DNA from: JAGQOZ01 sp041399205
GTDB taxonomy: Bacteria; Planctomycetota; Planctomycetia; Pirellulales; Pirellulaceae
Assembly (NCBI GenBank): GCA_041399205.1
Contig: JAWKTK010000014.1
Location: forward strand, 169,814-233,813
Direction: 5' to 3'
DNA: 64,000 nt
Part shown: positions 7,928 to 17,088 of the stretch, in pieces
Layout of the letters: each line of letters begins with the position of its first letter
Position numbering within the stretch: the first letter of the stretch is position 1
Notes under the pieces: model-generated
Seen by the model: only the letters and a program-made list of their open reading frames with translations
The model's database searches: none
What the model was told of the DNA's origin: nothing
Made by a program: the position numbers and the translations under genes

Positions 7928-9985
7928 ATGCATTTTCATCTGCCAGGACAGAAAGCGAAGCGGCCATGTGCCTTGCTGATTCGCTGGTTATTCATCGGCT
8001 GGTTGTGCAGCGTGCCGTTTGCTGTTGATGCGCGTGGCCAAGACATACAGCAGCAGGAAGAAGATGCGTTGTGGCAAGCCGCGCAGGAAATTGCGCCGTC
8101 GACCGTTCGCATTGAAACGTTTGCAGGCGTCGAGGCGCAAGGCAACCGCTCGATTCAAATGGGGCCAACCACGGGACTGGTCGTATCATCAGACGGATAT
8201 ATTCTGTCCAGCGGTTTCAACTTTTTGGACCGCCCTGCGTCAATCTTGATCCAGATGGGTGACGACCGTTATCCTGCAGAACTGGTAGCCAAAGACAACA
8301 ATCTGAAGTTGGTGTTGCTGAAGATCGAACCCAAGTCTCCGCTGAACGTTCCCGAATTCTTGTCTCAAGCCGACGTTCGCGTGGGGCAATGGGCGGTCGC
8401 GGTTGGTCGAGCGTACGATGCGAATGACATCAATGTGTCCGTCGGTATTGTCAGCGCCAAACATCGCGTTTGGGGTAAGGCGGTACAGACCGACGCCAAA
8501 ATTTCTCCGAACAATTACGGCGGACCGTTGGTCGATTTGCAAGGACGAGTCATCGGAGTTTTGGCGCCGCTATCGCCTCAGTCGCAAACGCAGATTGCGG
8601 GTGCGGAATGGTATGACAGCGGCATCGGTTTTGCCGTGCCGGTGGATCGGCTGTTGCAGCGGTTGGAGCAGCTGCAAAATGGAGAAGACTTGTCGTCAGG
8701 CTTGATGGGAGTGAGCCTCAAGAGCAGTGACTTGATTGGTCCGGCTCCGGAAATTGTAAACGTGTTGGCTCGGTCTCCTGCCGACGCAGCCGGTCTGGAA
8801 ACAGGCGACGTGATCATTCGAGCGAATCAAATAGACGTCCGCAATTACGCTCAACTCAAGCACGTTGTCGAACCGTTGTACGCCGGCGATACGCTGGAGT
8901 TAACGGTTCGCCGCGACGACCAAGAACTGACTGTGCGGCTGGAATTGACCGACAAACTGGAACCATTTGCTCATGGTTTCTTGGGAATTCTGCCAAGCGA
9001 ACAAATGGAAGACGTGACGGTAAGCAACCCGGACGAAGTTAATTCGCCCGACGATATTGATTCTGATTCAGCAGCCACAGAAGAGTCCGGCGTGGGAATT
9101 CGTTTTGTCTATCCAACCAGTCCATTAAAGGATGCGGTTCAACCTGGCGACCGAATTCTCAAGATTGCGGGAGAAGCGGTTCGTTCCGCAGATGAATGTC
9201 AAGACGTGATCAATGGCTTTGCCGCCGGTGATGAAGTGGATGTCGATTTTGAGCGATCCGACCAAACGCAAACCGTTACGGTTGAACTAGCGTCGGTGCC
9301 CGACGAAATTCCGTCCGCTGTACCTGAACGGATTCCGGCTAATGACGTCGACGCGGATCAGGAACCGTCCAGCATTACGGAAATCCAGATTCCGGAAGAA
9401 GCGGCTCAGTGCCAGGTGTTGGTACCTGCCAGCTATGACGGCAAAACCGAATTCGGATTATTGGTTTGGATTCAACCGCCGGGTCCGAACGAATCGCCGG
9501 CACTGCAGCAGCAGTGGCAGGAATGGGCCAATTCGCAAAATTTGATTGTGCTTTGTCCGCAATCTGCGGCCGAAGAACGATGGGAGCCCACGGAAACGGC
9601 ATTCATCAAAAAGACAGTGGACTCGGTGCTGGACGGTTATCAAATTGACGATGATCGAGTCGTTGTGGCGGGAACAGGTGCGGGTGCCACCATGGCCTAT
9701 CTGTTTGGTTTCGAGAATCATTCGTTGGTCAAGGGCATCGCCGCGTTAGGAGCGGCAGTCCCGCTGCGACAATCGCCTCCGATGAACGAACCCGCGGATC
9801 GTTTGGCGTTTCTGATGGTATCGGTCGCCGATTCGCCCATCGCGGCGCGAATTGAATCAGACGCCCAGGCATTGCGAAAGCTGCGTTTTCCTGTGACGGT
9901 ATTGAAGCAATCGACGGGCGATACCTGGGACGATGAACGGAAAGCGTCCTTGGCAAAGTGGATCGATTCGTTGGATCGATTTTAG
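7928..9985 (+). CDS. S1C-fold pseudoprotease with two PDZ domains fused to an inactive alpha/beta-hydrolase-like domain
   Basis: It is 685 residues long with an N-terminal signal or anchor at about 14-35. The trypsin-like domain (about 45-245) has Phe97 at the His position (LSSGFNFL), Lys127 at the Asp position (NNLKLVLLKI) and Tyr197 at the Ser position (SPNNYGGPL), so it cannot be a serine protease. PDZ domains lie at about 260-345 and 388-456. The C-terminal 200 residues resemble a polyhydroxybutyrate-depolymerase or esterase-type alpha/beta hydrolase (LVWIQPPGP, RVVVAGTGAGATMAY), but the nucleophile elbow has Gly584 instead of Ser. It directly follows the other two S1C-fold genes. Likely periplasmic; role unknown. 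Confidence 0.85.
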   Translation: MHFHLPGQKAKRPCALLIRWLFIGWLCSVPFAVDARGQDIQQQEEDALWQAAQEIAPSTVRIETFAGVEAQGNRSIQMGPTTGLVVSSDGYILSSGFNFLDRPASILIQMGDDRYPAELVAKDNNLKLVLLKIEPKSPLNVPEFLSQADVRVGQWAVAVGRAYDANDINVSVGIVSAKHRVWGKAVQTDAKISPNNYGGPLVDLQGRVIGVLAPLSPQSQTQIAGAEWYDSGIGFAVPVDRLLQRLEQLQNGEDLSSGLMGVSLKSSDLIGPAPEIVNVLARSPADAAGLETGDVIIRANQIDVRNYAQLKHVVEPLYAGDTLELTVRRDDQELTVRLELTDKLEPFAHGFLGILPSEQMEDVTVSNPDEVNSPDDIDSDSAATEESGVGIRFVYPTSPLKDAVQPGDRILKIAGEAVRSADECQDVINGFAAGDEVDVDFERSDQTQTVTVELASVPDEIPSAVPERIPANDVDADQEPSSITEIQIPEEAAQCQVLVPASYDGKTEFGLLVWIQPPGPNESPALQQQWQEWANSQNLIVLCPQSAAEERWEPTETAFIKKTVDSVLDGYQIDDDRVVVAGTGAGATMAYLFGFENHSLVKGIAALGAAVPLRQSPPMNEPADRLAFLMVSVADSPIAARIESDAQALRKLRFPVTVLKQSTGDTWDDERKASLAKWIDSLDRF

Positions 9986-10040
9986 CGCAAACCTGCCAGC
10001 CGATTCGTAGACTTCCAATCAACGGAAATGGAACAAGACC

Positions 10041-10478
10041 GTGGCCCTTTCTTTCGCCCAGACTGATGTTCGCCGCATGTTGCTGGGTGCCAGTGGATTA
10101 GTATTGACGGGCATTGGTAGTCTGGCTTGGTTTGGTGACGCCCATGCCGAAGACCTGGTCATGATTTACAGCAGTTGCCTGCGAATCGGTCTGTTGTTGC
10201 TGGCGTTGTGGCTGGCTTTTCCGCAAGTGACCAAACTTTCCGTTTGGAAGTTTGGCGTTACGGTTGGAGTGTTGTTGGTTCTGGCCGTGCGGCCTCGTTT
10301 TTTGTTGACCATCATCCCCATTGTCATCAGCGTAACGCCGCTAATGATCTTGATTTGGATGTTTCGAACCGCCAAGAACACTCCGCTGCCAAAGAGTTCG
10401 ACGAAGAAAGCGAAGCAGCCATCTTCGCAACAAACGTTGGCCCATCAAGACGCCCAAGACGTGCCGAACTCCGGATAA
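10041..10478 (+). CDS. Small multi-span membrane protein
   Basis: It is 145 residues long with a GTG start at 10041 and only a weak purine-rich stretch upstream, 55 bases after the pseudoprotease. About four hydrophobic segments (residues 11-30, 38-60, 65-84, 88-108) are followed by a basic, Lys/Ser/Gln-rich cytoplasmic tail. I do not recognise the family. It ends tail-to-tail with the dehydrogenase on the other strand, sharing 34 bases. It may be the last gene of the protease operon. Confidence 0.65.
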   Translation: MALSFAQTDVRRMLLGASGLVLTGIGSLAWFGDAHAEDLVMIYSSCLRIGLLLLALWLAFPQVTKLSVWKFGVTVGVLLVLAVRPRFLLTIIPIVISVTPLMILIWMFRTAKNTPLPKSSTKKAKQPSSQQTLAHQDAQDVPNSG

Positions 10479-11272
10479 AGCGTCAGGCCGCCGTCGACAA
10501 ATAACGTTTGGCCAGTGATATAGGACGCTTCGTCCGATGCCAGAAAAACGGTCGCGGCCGCCATTTCTTCCGATGTACCCGAGCGTCCCAGCGGAATGTG
10601 ACTTTCCACGACCGATCGTCGCTGGGCATCATCAATCCAAGACGCATTCATCGGCGTGACGGTCGCGCCTGGTCCCACCGAATTTACTCGGATGCCATGC
10701 GGCGCGTACTCCAACGCCAAGGTCTTGGTCAAATTCTCCAAGCCACCTTTGCTGACGGAGTATCCCAAGTAAGTAGGCTTGGGAATGATTTCGTGAACGC
10801 TGGAAATGTTCACAATGTTGCCTGGCTTTTTAGCGGACAGCCAGTGTGAAATAGCCAAACGAGCACAGAAGAACGCTCCAGTCAGATTGGTGTTCAGCAC
10901 GGCCAGAAAATCTTCCGGCGATAGTTCGTGAGACGGGGCGGAAACCTGAAATCCCGCGTTGTTCACCAAAATGTCTAAGTCACCAAGTGTAGAAAGCGTT
11001 TGTTCGAACATCCGTTGGACTTCGTCTTGACGAGCGACATCGGCTTGGATTTTTTCGGTTCGAACCGCATTGTCTAAAGCTGCAATAGCGCGCAGCGTAT
11101 CGTCCGCTCCTGATTCATTGCGAACATAATTCACGGCTACGTGGGCACCTTCTTGGGCAAAGCGAATCGCAATCGCTTGCCCAATTCCAGAACTGGCTCC
11201 CGTCACCAATACGTTCTTGCCGGCAATTCCCTGCATGCGGATTTGTCCCGAATTCTTGAAGTGACTACCCAT
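10445..11272 (-). CDS. Short-chain dehydrogenase/reductase, glucose 1-dehydrogenase-like
   Basis: It has the classical SDR layout in 275 residues: NAD(P)-binding TGASSGIG near the N-terminus, NNAG after beta-4, the catalytic Ser in NISSVHE, the YSVSK Tyr-Lys pair, and a C-terminal PGATVTPMN segment and FVDGG. Sequence character is closest to glucose 1-dehydrogenase or 3-oxoacyl-ACP-reductase-type SDRs, and the substrate cannot be read from sequence. An alternative start is the ATG at 11236 (MQGIAGKNVLV), which fits the family length better. It lies 14 bases after the sugar-isomerase-like gene on the same strand, so the two probably form an operon for a sugar or polyol. Confidence 0.88.
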   Translation of the reverse strand: MGSHFKNSGQIRMQGIAGKNVLVTGASSGIGQAIAIRFAQEGAHVAVNYVRNESGADDTLRAIAALDNAVRTEKIQADVARQDEVQRMFEQTLSTLGDLDILVNNAGFQVSAPSHELSPEDFLAVLNTNLTGAFFCARLAISHWLSAKKPGNIVNISSVHEIIPKPTYLGYSVSKGGLENLTKTLALEYAPHGIRVNSVGPGATVTPMNASWIDDAQRRSVVESHIPLGRSGTSEEMAAATVFLASDEASYITGQTLFVDGGLTLYPEFGTSWAS

Positions 11273-11286
11273 CCGTCGCCGGAAGT

Positions 11287-12132
11287 TTACAGGATTTCGC
11301 TCTTCAGTCGATTCAGTAACTCAATTGCGCCGCCGATTTCTGCTTTTTGGCGTTCTGGTTCCTGCGGGATTTCTCGTTCAATGGTCAGCGGACCAAAGTA
11401 GCCAATTTCTTTCAGCGTTTTCAGGTAGTCAGCCATGCCAACTTGGCCTTCTCCCAACGGCACTTCGCGACCCCATTCTTCGCCTGGATTGTCAGCCCAC
11501 GTGCCATCTTTGCAGTGCACGCTTTTGACAAAATGACCAATCTTGCGCAGGGCTTCGATCGGTTCGCCTGTTCCGTACAGGATCATGTTGGCGGGATCAA
11601 AATTGACAAACAAGTTGTTGCGGTCCACATCGCCTAAAAATTGCAACAATCCGTCGGCCGATTCTTGTCCCGTTTCCAAGTGCAAACTTTGCCCGTTGGC
11701 TTGACAGTGATCGCAGATTTCTCGAGTCACATCCAAAACGCCATCGTACAAGGGATCACCGATGCCGGAATGCGGAATAAAGCCTAGGTGCAAGGCCACC
11801 ACGTCGCAGCCCAAGATTTTGGCAAAGTCCGCAATTTCCTTCATTTCAGCGGTTCTGGCAGCTCGCGTTTCTTCGGGAACCAAGCCGATTGTTTTTTGTG
11901 TAGTAGGGATATCGGCGTAGCTTTCTCCTTCGAACCCACCAAACACGCAAGTGAGTCGAATACCCATTTCGTTGAGCTTCGCCAAGAACTTATCCGCATT
12001 TTCTTGGGTGCGAGTCGACTTCTCTGGAGCATGTAACTGAATAGTTGGCACGCCCAATTCGTGAGCTACCTCCAATTTGACTCCTAATCCCGCGTCAATA
12101 CTGGCAAAAACACCGATCGGCCACTTTTCCAT
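11287..12132 (-). CDS. Sugar phosphate isomerase/epimerase-like TIM barrel
   Basis: The start at 12132 (MEKWPIGVF) is preceded by GGGAGG seven bases upstream and is preferred over an in-frame codon 30 bases earlier. It is an AP-endonuclease-2-type TIM barrel of about 281 residues. Metal-site segments are recognisable: HLGF, LETGQE, NFDPANM, SVHCKDG and the final TIERE. Members isomerise or epimerise keto sugars and inositols; the exact substrate is unknown. The SDR gene follows after 14 bases, consistent with a two-step sugar oxidation/isomerisation unit in the cytoplasm. Confidence 0.87.
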   Translation of the reverse strand: MEKWPIGVFASIDAGLGVKLEVAHELGVPTIQLHAPEKSTRTQENADKFLAKLNEMGIRLTCVFGGFEGESYADIPTTQKTIGLVPEETRAARTAEMKEIADFAKILGCDVVALHLGFIPHSGIGDPLYDGVLDVTREICDHCQANGQSLHLETGQESADGLLQFLGDVDRNNLFVNFDPANMILYGTGEPIEALRKIGHFVKSVHCKDGTWADNPGEEWGREVPLGEGQVGMADYLKTLKEIGYFGPLTIEREIPQEPERQKAEIGGAIELLNRLKSEIL

Positions 12133-12229
12133 TGCATATCCTCCCAAAAGGCAAAAAAGCAATGTAAAGAGGGATGGCGTGGCTTACAAGTGCCGAAGGA
12201 CGCGGTTGGAGCCAACGATTTATGATTTC

Positions 12230-12802
12230 CTATTCCCAAACGCCCGGTTCAATGGCAAGCTGCACTTGGCTACCTTGCGGTTCCACGTGGCCTATCCACC
12301 AGTCGATGCGTTTCCAAAGCGGCAATCCTTTGGACCACGCCTTGATTTCATCTCGAAGCATCTGGCACATGGGTGGCTGAGGGTTTGGAATTCCGACTAG
12401 CACCTCTAGGCATCGAGCGGGCGAACCATTGAGCAGCACCGCGGTGGCAAAATTGATCTGCACACAAGCCGGAGTTTCTGGCCGAATCCACGTGGTCCCA
12501 GACGAAACACACAAGCTCTTGAAGACGCTGACGGCTTCCGTAATGGCGCCGGTACGAAGCAGGCAGACTCCCAAAACGTTCCGCTGCTGCGGTGCCAAGG
12601 TCATCTTCCGCAGAACACTCAACGCCGTTTGATATTCTTTCGATTCAATGCAGCGAATCGCCTTTCTCCAATCAGCGTCAAGTTCTTCATTCTTAGGGCG
12701 ACCGTAAAACGAATCGGGCCGCCAATCACCAACAGCAGGCTGTTTCGCGGAATGAGACCAGGTGAGTGGCAATAGATCTTGTGAATTGGCTTTCTGTAAC
12801 AC
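12230..12802 (-). CDS. Hypothetical TPR-like protein
   Basis: It is about 190 residues long if it starts at the GTG at 12802, which has AAAGGAAG just upstream. The frame stays open to 12862. The middle is helical with TPR character (DWRKAIRCIESKEYQTALSVL, then LGVCLLRTGAITEAVSVFKSL), followed by a Trp-rich C-terminus. There is no signal peptide. I do not recognise the family and its neighbours give no clear clue. Confidence 0.6.
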   Translation of the reverse strand: MLQKANSQDLLPLTWSHSAKQPAVGDWRPDSFYGRPKNEELDADWRKAIRCIESKEYQTALSVLRKMTLAPQQRNVLGVCLLRTGAITEAVSVFKSLCVSSGTTWIRPETPACVQINFATAVLLNGSPARCLEVLVGIPNPQPPMCQMLRDEIKAWSKGLPLWKRIDWWIGHVEPQGSQVQLAIEPGVWE

Positions 12803-12907
12803 AATAACTTCCTTTGAATGATTTGATTCGGAGAGTCTGAACCGAGGTTTCAGTTCGAACAAACACGGTTAGATGGAAATGGCGGTGGTCCGGTGGATGG
12901 CCGTCGT

Positions 12908-13098
12908 TTCGCCCTTTGAAGTTGCGTTTTTTTATCGCCCGACGGGCCTGCGAGGCAAAACGAATTGTTTCTCTGGTCCCTCGCTGACGCGTCGGGCTAT
13001 GAGGTTCCGCCGCAAACAGGCGAATGCGCACCTTCAAAACTGACGCTTCGGGCTAACAAAAACTTCCGCCGGAAAAACGCGAATACGCAACTTCGAAA
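12908..13098. repeat. Interspersed intergenic repeat, three copies (one inverted, two direct)
   Basis: A unit of about 55-65 bp has the consensus CCTCgCTgACGcgTCGGGCT, then A/T-rich, then TTCCGCCG, then CGCGAATGCGCAACTTCAAA. Copies: reversed at 12908-12955, forward at 12976-13042, forward at 13041-13098. The first two face each other and can form a hairpin. Other copies lie at 37718-37830 and 55338-55392. All are intergenic and open frames through them are not genes. Confidence 0.7.
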
Positions 13099-13115
13099 GC
13101 TTCGCCAGATTCGAA

Positions 13116-13514
13116 TTAAGTCTGCAGGCAGTTGTTTAGATTTTCCGGCGTGGCGGGAAGAACGTCCGGTTGACTTGTTTCGATTCGAAGCAATCGAAAT
13201 CGCGCTGCGTCAACCTTCGCTCGTTGCGTCAATGTCAAACAAGCGACAAATGAGATGCCGGTTCGGTCAAATTCCTCGGGGTCAGCCACGCATTCCACGG
13301 TGGTTGCACGTGGCAGTGCGAACTGACAATCGCGGTGGGAAGTATTGTGCCATGCGCCAATGCACGGTGCCGCATCGCGCGGATTCTCCAACCCGCTTCC
13401 GAAGCATGCCAGCAAGACCGCGATAACACCCAGACGATACACAGAAGGTTCTCCACTTTCAGCTTTTCGTTCCGCAATATCCGTACCGACCTTGCGTTTA
13501 CTTGTTCGCCGCAT
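13116..13514 (-). CDS. Possible small exported protein
   Basis: An open frame of 132 codons has a basic N-terminus, then a hydrophobic stretch (YRLGVIAVLLACFGSG), then a Cys-containing mature part (APCIGAW, SHRDC). It lies just downstream of the DUF1559 lipoprotein on the same strand and could be the last gene of the pilus-type operon. No family is recognised. The surrounding sequence is repeat-rich and frame-unstable, so it may be an accidental frame or a shifted piece of another gene. Confidence 0.3.
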   Translation of the reverse strand: MRRTSKRKVGTDIAERKAESGEPSVYRLGVIAVLLACFGSGLENPRDAAPCIGAWHNTSHRDCQFALPRATTVECVADPEEFDRTGISFVACLTLTQRAKVDAARFRLLRIETSQPDVLPATPENLNNCLQT

Positions 13515-13625
13515 ACATTAGCAGTGTTGGTTAGCGAACAATCGCCGAATGGCGAACGAACCTTGACCATTGTGAGCACTGTTTGTTCGGTTCGTTACTC
13601 GGATTTCCTGAAGTGATAACCCGCC

Positions 13626-15731
13626 TTAGGGACGCTCGTCTTCAGCGTCACTGGACGCGACGCGAACTTCGAGCGGTTCCGCCGGCGTCCATTTCTTCAA
13701 AACTTCAATTTTCTCTCCTGACGAACCAGCCAGTAACCGCAGGCCAGCTTCTTCGCCCAAATGATGTTGATAAAGTGCTACAACATCAGACATGCCAACG
13801 AGTTCTCGCGAATAGTAGTAATTCGCTTCGGCCAGAACTCCGACGGGGTCTTCAACTGATTGGTTGGCCAGCGACGCTAAGCGTTTTTTGGCATGGACGG
13901 ATCGCAGTTCAGCGGGCACGGGAGCGAACGTAAATTCTTGTTCGAATAATTCGCGTACGTCGCGGCTGATTTGGTCCAGCGGGTCCACAAACAGCGGGTC
14001 GGTCAAACGACGTTGTCGCTTGGTGTAATTCAGTTCGTCGCTACGAAAAATCTCTTTGCGTCGCCACACATCCAGTACTTTTATGCGGCACGATTTGTGA
14101 ACCACGCCCGACGACCGCGAACGTCGATCTTCTACTACAAAATGCAACACCGCATCCACGCTCTCCATTTGAGCTGCCTGATAGATGACAGATTCGCTAC
14201 CAACTCCCAGGAACTTCAGTTGCTGCAGCACGCTTTGCACGCTCCTTCGATTGGAAGGCGTCTGGAAGTAATCCGGAGCAATCACGGGAACTTGATCTAG
14301 CTGCTGACAAACGCGTTTGGCCAATTCGCCAGCCAAAGTCGTCAATCCTTTTGACGCTGCGTTGTTTGCCGACGGCGCCGAGTGGACTTGTTTGGCCAAA
14401 GTGTCGGCTTGCCGAGTGTTCGGGCCGGTGTACTCCAATGACAATCCAAAGTTGATCGACATGGCTGGTCGGTGGATGGCCGGAATCCAACGAACCATAT
14501 CCTGCGGTGCGATTTCATTCGTTAAACTAGCCAGTTGCAGGAATTTGTTGGCACTGTGCAAGTCCCCGTTTTCGAAGGCTCGCAAGGCAAACGTCAAATT
14601 CGGGCCGGCTGCTGATGACGCTCGAACGGCAGTTGGCTTTTCATGCGTCGCGATTGCTGTCTTTGTGTTGTTAATTGCTTCAGGCGAACCAGTTGGCTTA
14701 GGACGAGTGGCAGTAGTCGACTTCGCCACAAGCGATTTATCCAGCTCTGCGGTCGCTGCTAGGCTGATGGCTGCAGCGCTAAACACTTCACCGCCATCAA
14801 CCGTGAACATCGCTTTGAACGCGCTGGCAGGAGTAGAAGGTGCCAGGCGAGCCAACTGGCCTCCGCCCCAAATCACCAACAAACCGTCCGCTCTTTGATT
14901 GCCAAGATGCAACTTGGGCTTGGTCAGATCGACTTCATAGTCGAACGGCCGAGACCATTCGACGGCGTTGACGTCATCGACCTCAATGACAATCGCCACA
15001 TTTTGCAAGCCGTCTTCCCAACGGCGAGGAACCTTGCCGGTCTTGCCGTAGAACGGACCGCTGGTGCTGACAGGCACCAGATAGTTGGTTTTGCTGTCTA
15101 ATCGCTCCGGAGATTGATAGACTGCCGGAATCATTTTCAACAGTTGTGAGTTGTGTGGACTGTTCCATGGTTCGTCTAAATGAAACTGTTGGTACAGCTG
15201 TGCATAGCCCAAGTATGGCAACAAAGCCACTCGCCAACTCAACAGCGGTTGTCCCGTGGGGCCGTGAATGGCAAAACTGGGGTAGCGATTCTCTGCGGCC
15301 AGATATGCCTCCATGGCTTGACCAATCCGAGTCATGTTTTGAATGGTCATCTGACGACGTTCCGTTTGTGACATGTTTGTGTCAGCCGAAATCGTATCGG
15401 TGGCAGTGTGTGCTGGCGTCGATGCGGGCGGCAAGTCGGTGCGAACCGACGACATCGCGGAAAGGTGCTGCTGCAGTATCAATCACCGGCGACGAGTCGG
15501 GCGAAGCGACCGGCTGATTGGGTTGCGGTGTTGCTGCGTTTGGTTGGGCAGCAGTCAAGGCAGGCGTTGCCGTCGACGCTTGCAACCGGTGGCGCATCAG
15601 CATTGTCGGAATCAGGGCGACCTTTTCGAGCGTATTGCAGCATGTCGTTTTGATCCGTACCACCGCAACCTGCCTGATAAACAGGCGAGTAACCAATGCC
15701 AAGCATGAGAACGTCGACGAAAAATGCCCAT
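13626..15731 (-). CDS. DUF1559-containing lipoprotein, last large gene of pilus-type operon (two frame breaks at N-terminus)
   Basis: The likely start is the ATG at 15731 (MGIFRRRSHAWHWLLACL) with AGGA upstream. The frame breaks near 15680 and again near 15480. Joining the frames gives a signal peptide with a lipobox-like AGC, a Thr/Ala/Pro-rich linker, then an unbroken 600-residue part. A DUF1559-like segment (NMTRIGQAMEAYLAAENRYP, then LLSWRVALLPYLGYAQLYQQ) is followed by a second linker and a C-terminal domain of about 300 residues of unknown type. In planctomycetes DUF1559 proteins are mostly prepilin-like. Here the type IV prepilin leader is replaced by a lipoprotein signal. The operon partners upstream are a PilM-like ATPase, a zinc-ribbon protein, DUF1573 and a prepilin. 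Confidence 0.7.
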
Positions 15732-15769
15732 GAACCTATTTTCCTGTGGCGAAATGGCAAGCAAAACCG

Positions 15770-17080
15770 TTACGTGACACCTCGTCCGGCAACGACAATT
15801 CGCGTGGATTTGAAGTCATCGTTACGGTGTGCCACGATCGCTCGCTGAATTTCACTGGTTAAATTCGCAAACGGATGAAGCAATTCGTGGTCAGCCAAGT
15901 GCATCAAGCAGCGCGTGCGGGATGTTGTCGCAAGACTTCCGCCTGTTGCCTATCCAGTTTAAAGCGACTGGCTAATGTCGCAGCGAAGCGACCGTGCCAA
16001 TCGGATGCGTGCGAAAGCGAAACGACTGGTCGTTGATGGAGACCATGGTGGTCCCTTCTGCGCTTCGATATCGACCACCGTTAAGACAGAGTGGATTCGA
16101 TCGAACACTGTGTTCATCCGCTTCGCGTGCCAGCGTCTTTGCCAAGGCAGTTGTGTTCGAATGCCAGCGTGTTGGCAATAGCGACATTCCGGCACCAAGC
16201 CGACGGGCGTCAATCAGATTCGATAAAGCGTTTCAGTGCGGTGGTCAGATGGATTCGCTTGGCGGCAAGTAGGCCTACGTGCAAGTGAGTATTGTCTCGG
16301 TTAGGCGATTGAAAACAGTCTTGTGGTTTCGTCTATGGGTAGCGGAATCTGCGCGCCGACTTCAAACTGAATGGCATCGCTTGTCTTCTTGGTCGATTTC
16401 AGTTTTGGGAATTTGAAAAAAAGCGTCTAGCGTACGTGAAGCGGCAAAACCCAGCACCACTTGTTTGCAATCGGTTGTCATCGATTCGGCAAACTGGTTG
16501 ATAGTTTACCCGAAACCATATTGCGATAGGCTGCTTCGTCGTCGCAGGCTTGCAGTTGGGCTTCATGGTCAATGCGGACGACATCCACAATGCGAAAGCG
16601 GATGCTTCGGTTTGAGACGACTCAGCAACACTGCAATCAGTCCACGACCGTCTACGCAAACACCCCACGCGGATGATGTGCTACTACGACGCCCTAAGGT
16701 CAAACCCAACTTGCCGAATAGATTTGTTTCGCGAGGCGTCAAATCGATGGGAAATCTGGCGGATCCTATACCATGCAACGCCAGGCCAATCGCCGTCAAG
16801 CATTCGTGCCAAGGCGGAATGTTCTTGACTTCGATTTCAAACCCTTGGGGACGCCAAATCTTGAACGGCAAACCCAGATGAGTCGGGTTGGGCAAGCGTG
16901 ACCACGGTGCCGCGTCGGAACAGCGGAAATCCGCTTTGGTATTTCTTAGACCACTTTGGCTAATGCTGCCGGAGCGAAAGCCAAGTTTATGAATACGCCG
17001 AGTGATTTGAACATGATCGGGGCAGATAAACGGGAAAACTTCAGTTGTTGTTGTCCCCAATGGATTTCGCGAATGCGTTA
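15770..17080 (-). pseudogene. PilM-like (type IV pilus assembly ATPase) gene, fragmented and in unusual order
   Basis: No long frame survives, but reading the minus strand piecewise gives PilM signatures. An N-terminal actin-like phosphate-1 segment (AWGVCVDGRGLIAVLL) lies at about 16670-16620. FFQIPKLKSTKK, then AIQFEVGAQIPLPIDET, lies near 16420-16340. A GTTMVSINDQSFRFRTHPIG stretch lies near 16050, then LASRFKLDRQQAEVLRQHP, LTSEIQRAIVAHRN and RIVVAGRG close to the stop at 15770. A typical PilM C-terminus (LPFKIWRPQGFE, then LTAIGLALHGIGSA and IDLTPRE) is also present, but upstream of the N-terminus, near 16850-16740. PilM is the cytoplasmic actin-like protein of the pilus inner-membrane platform. 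At least six indels are needed to read it through. Confidence 0.6.
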
Positions 17081-17088
17081 CCGAAAAG

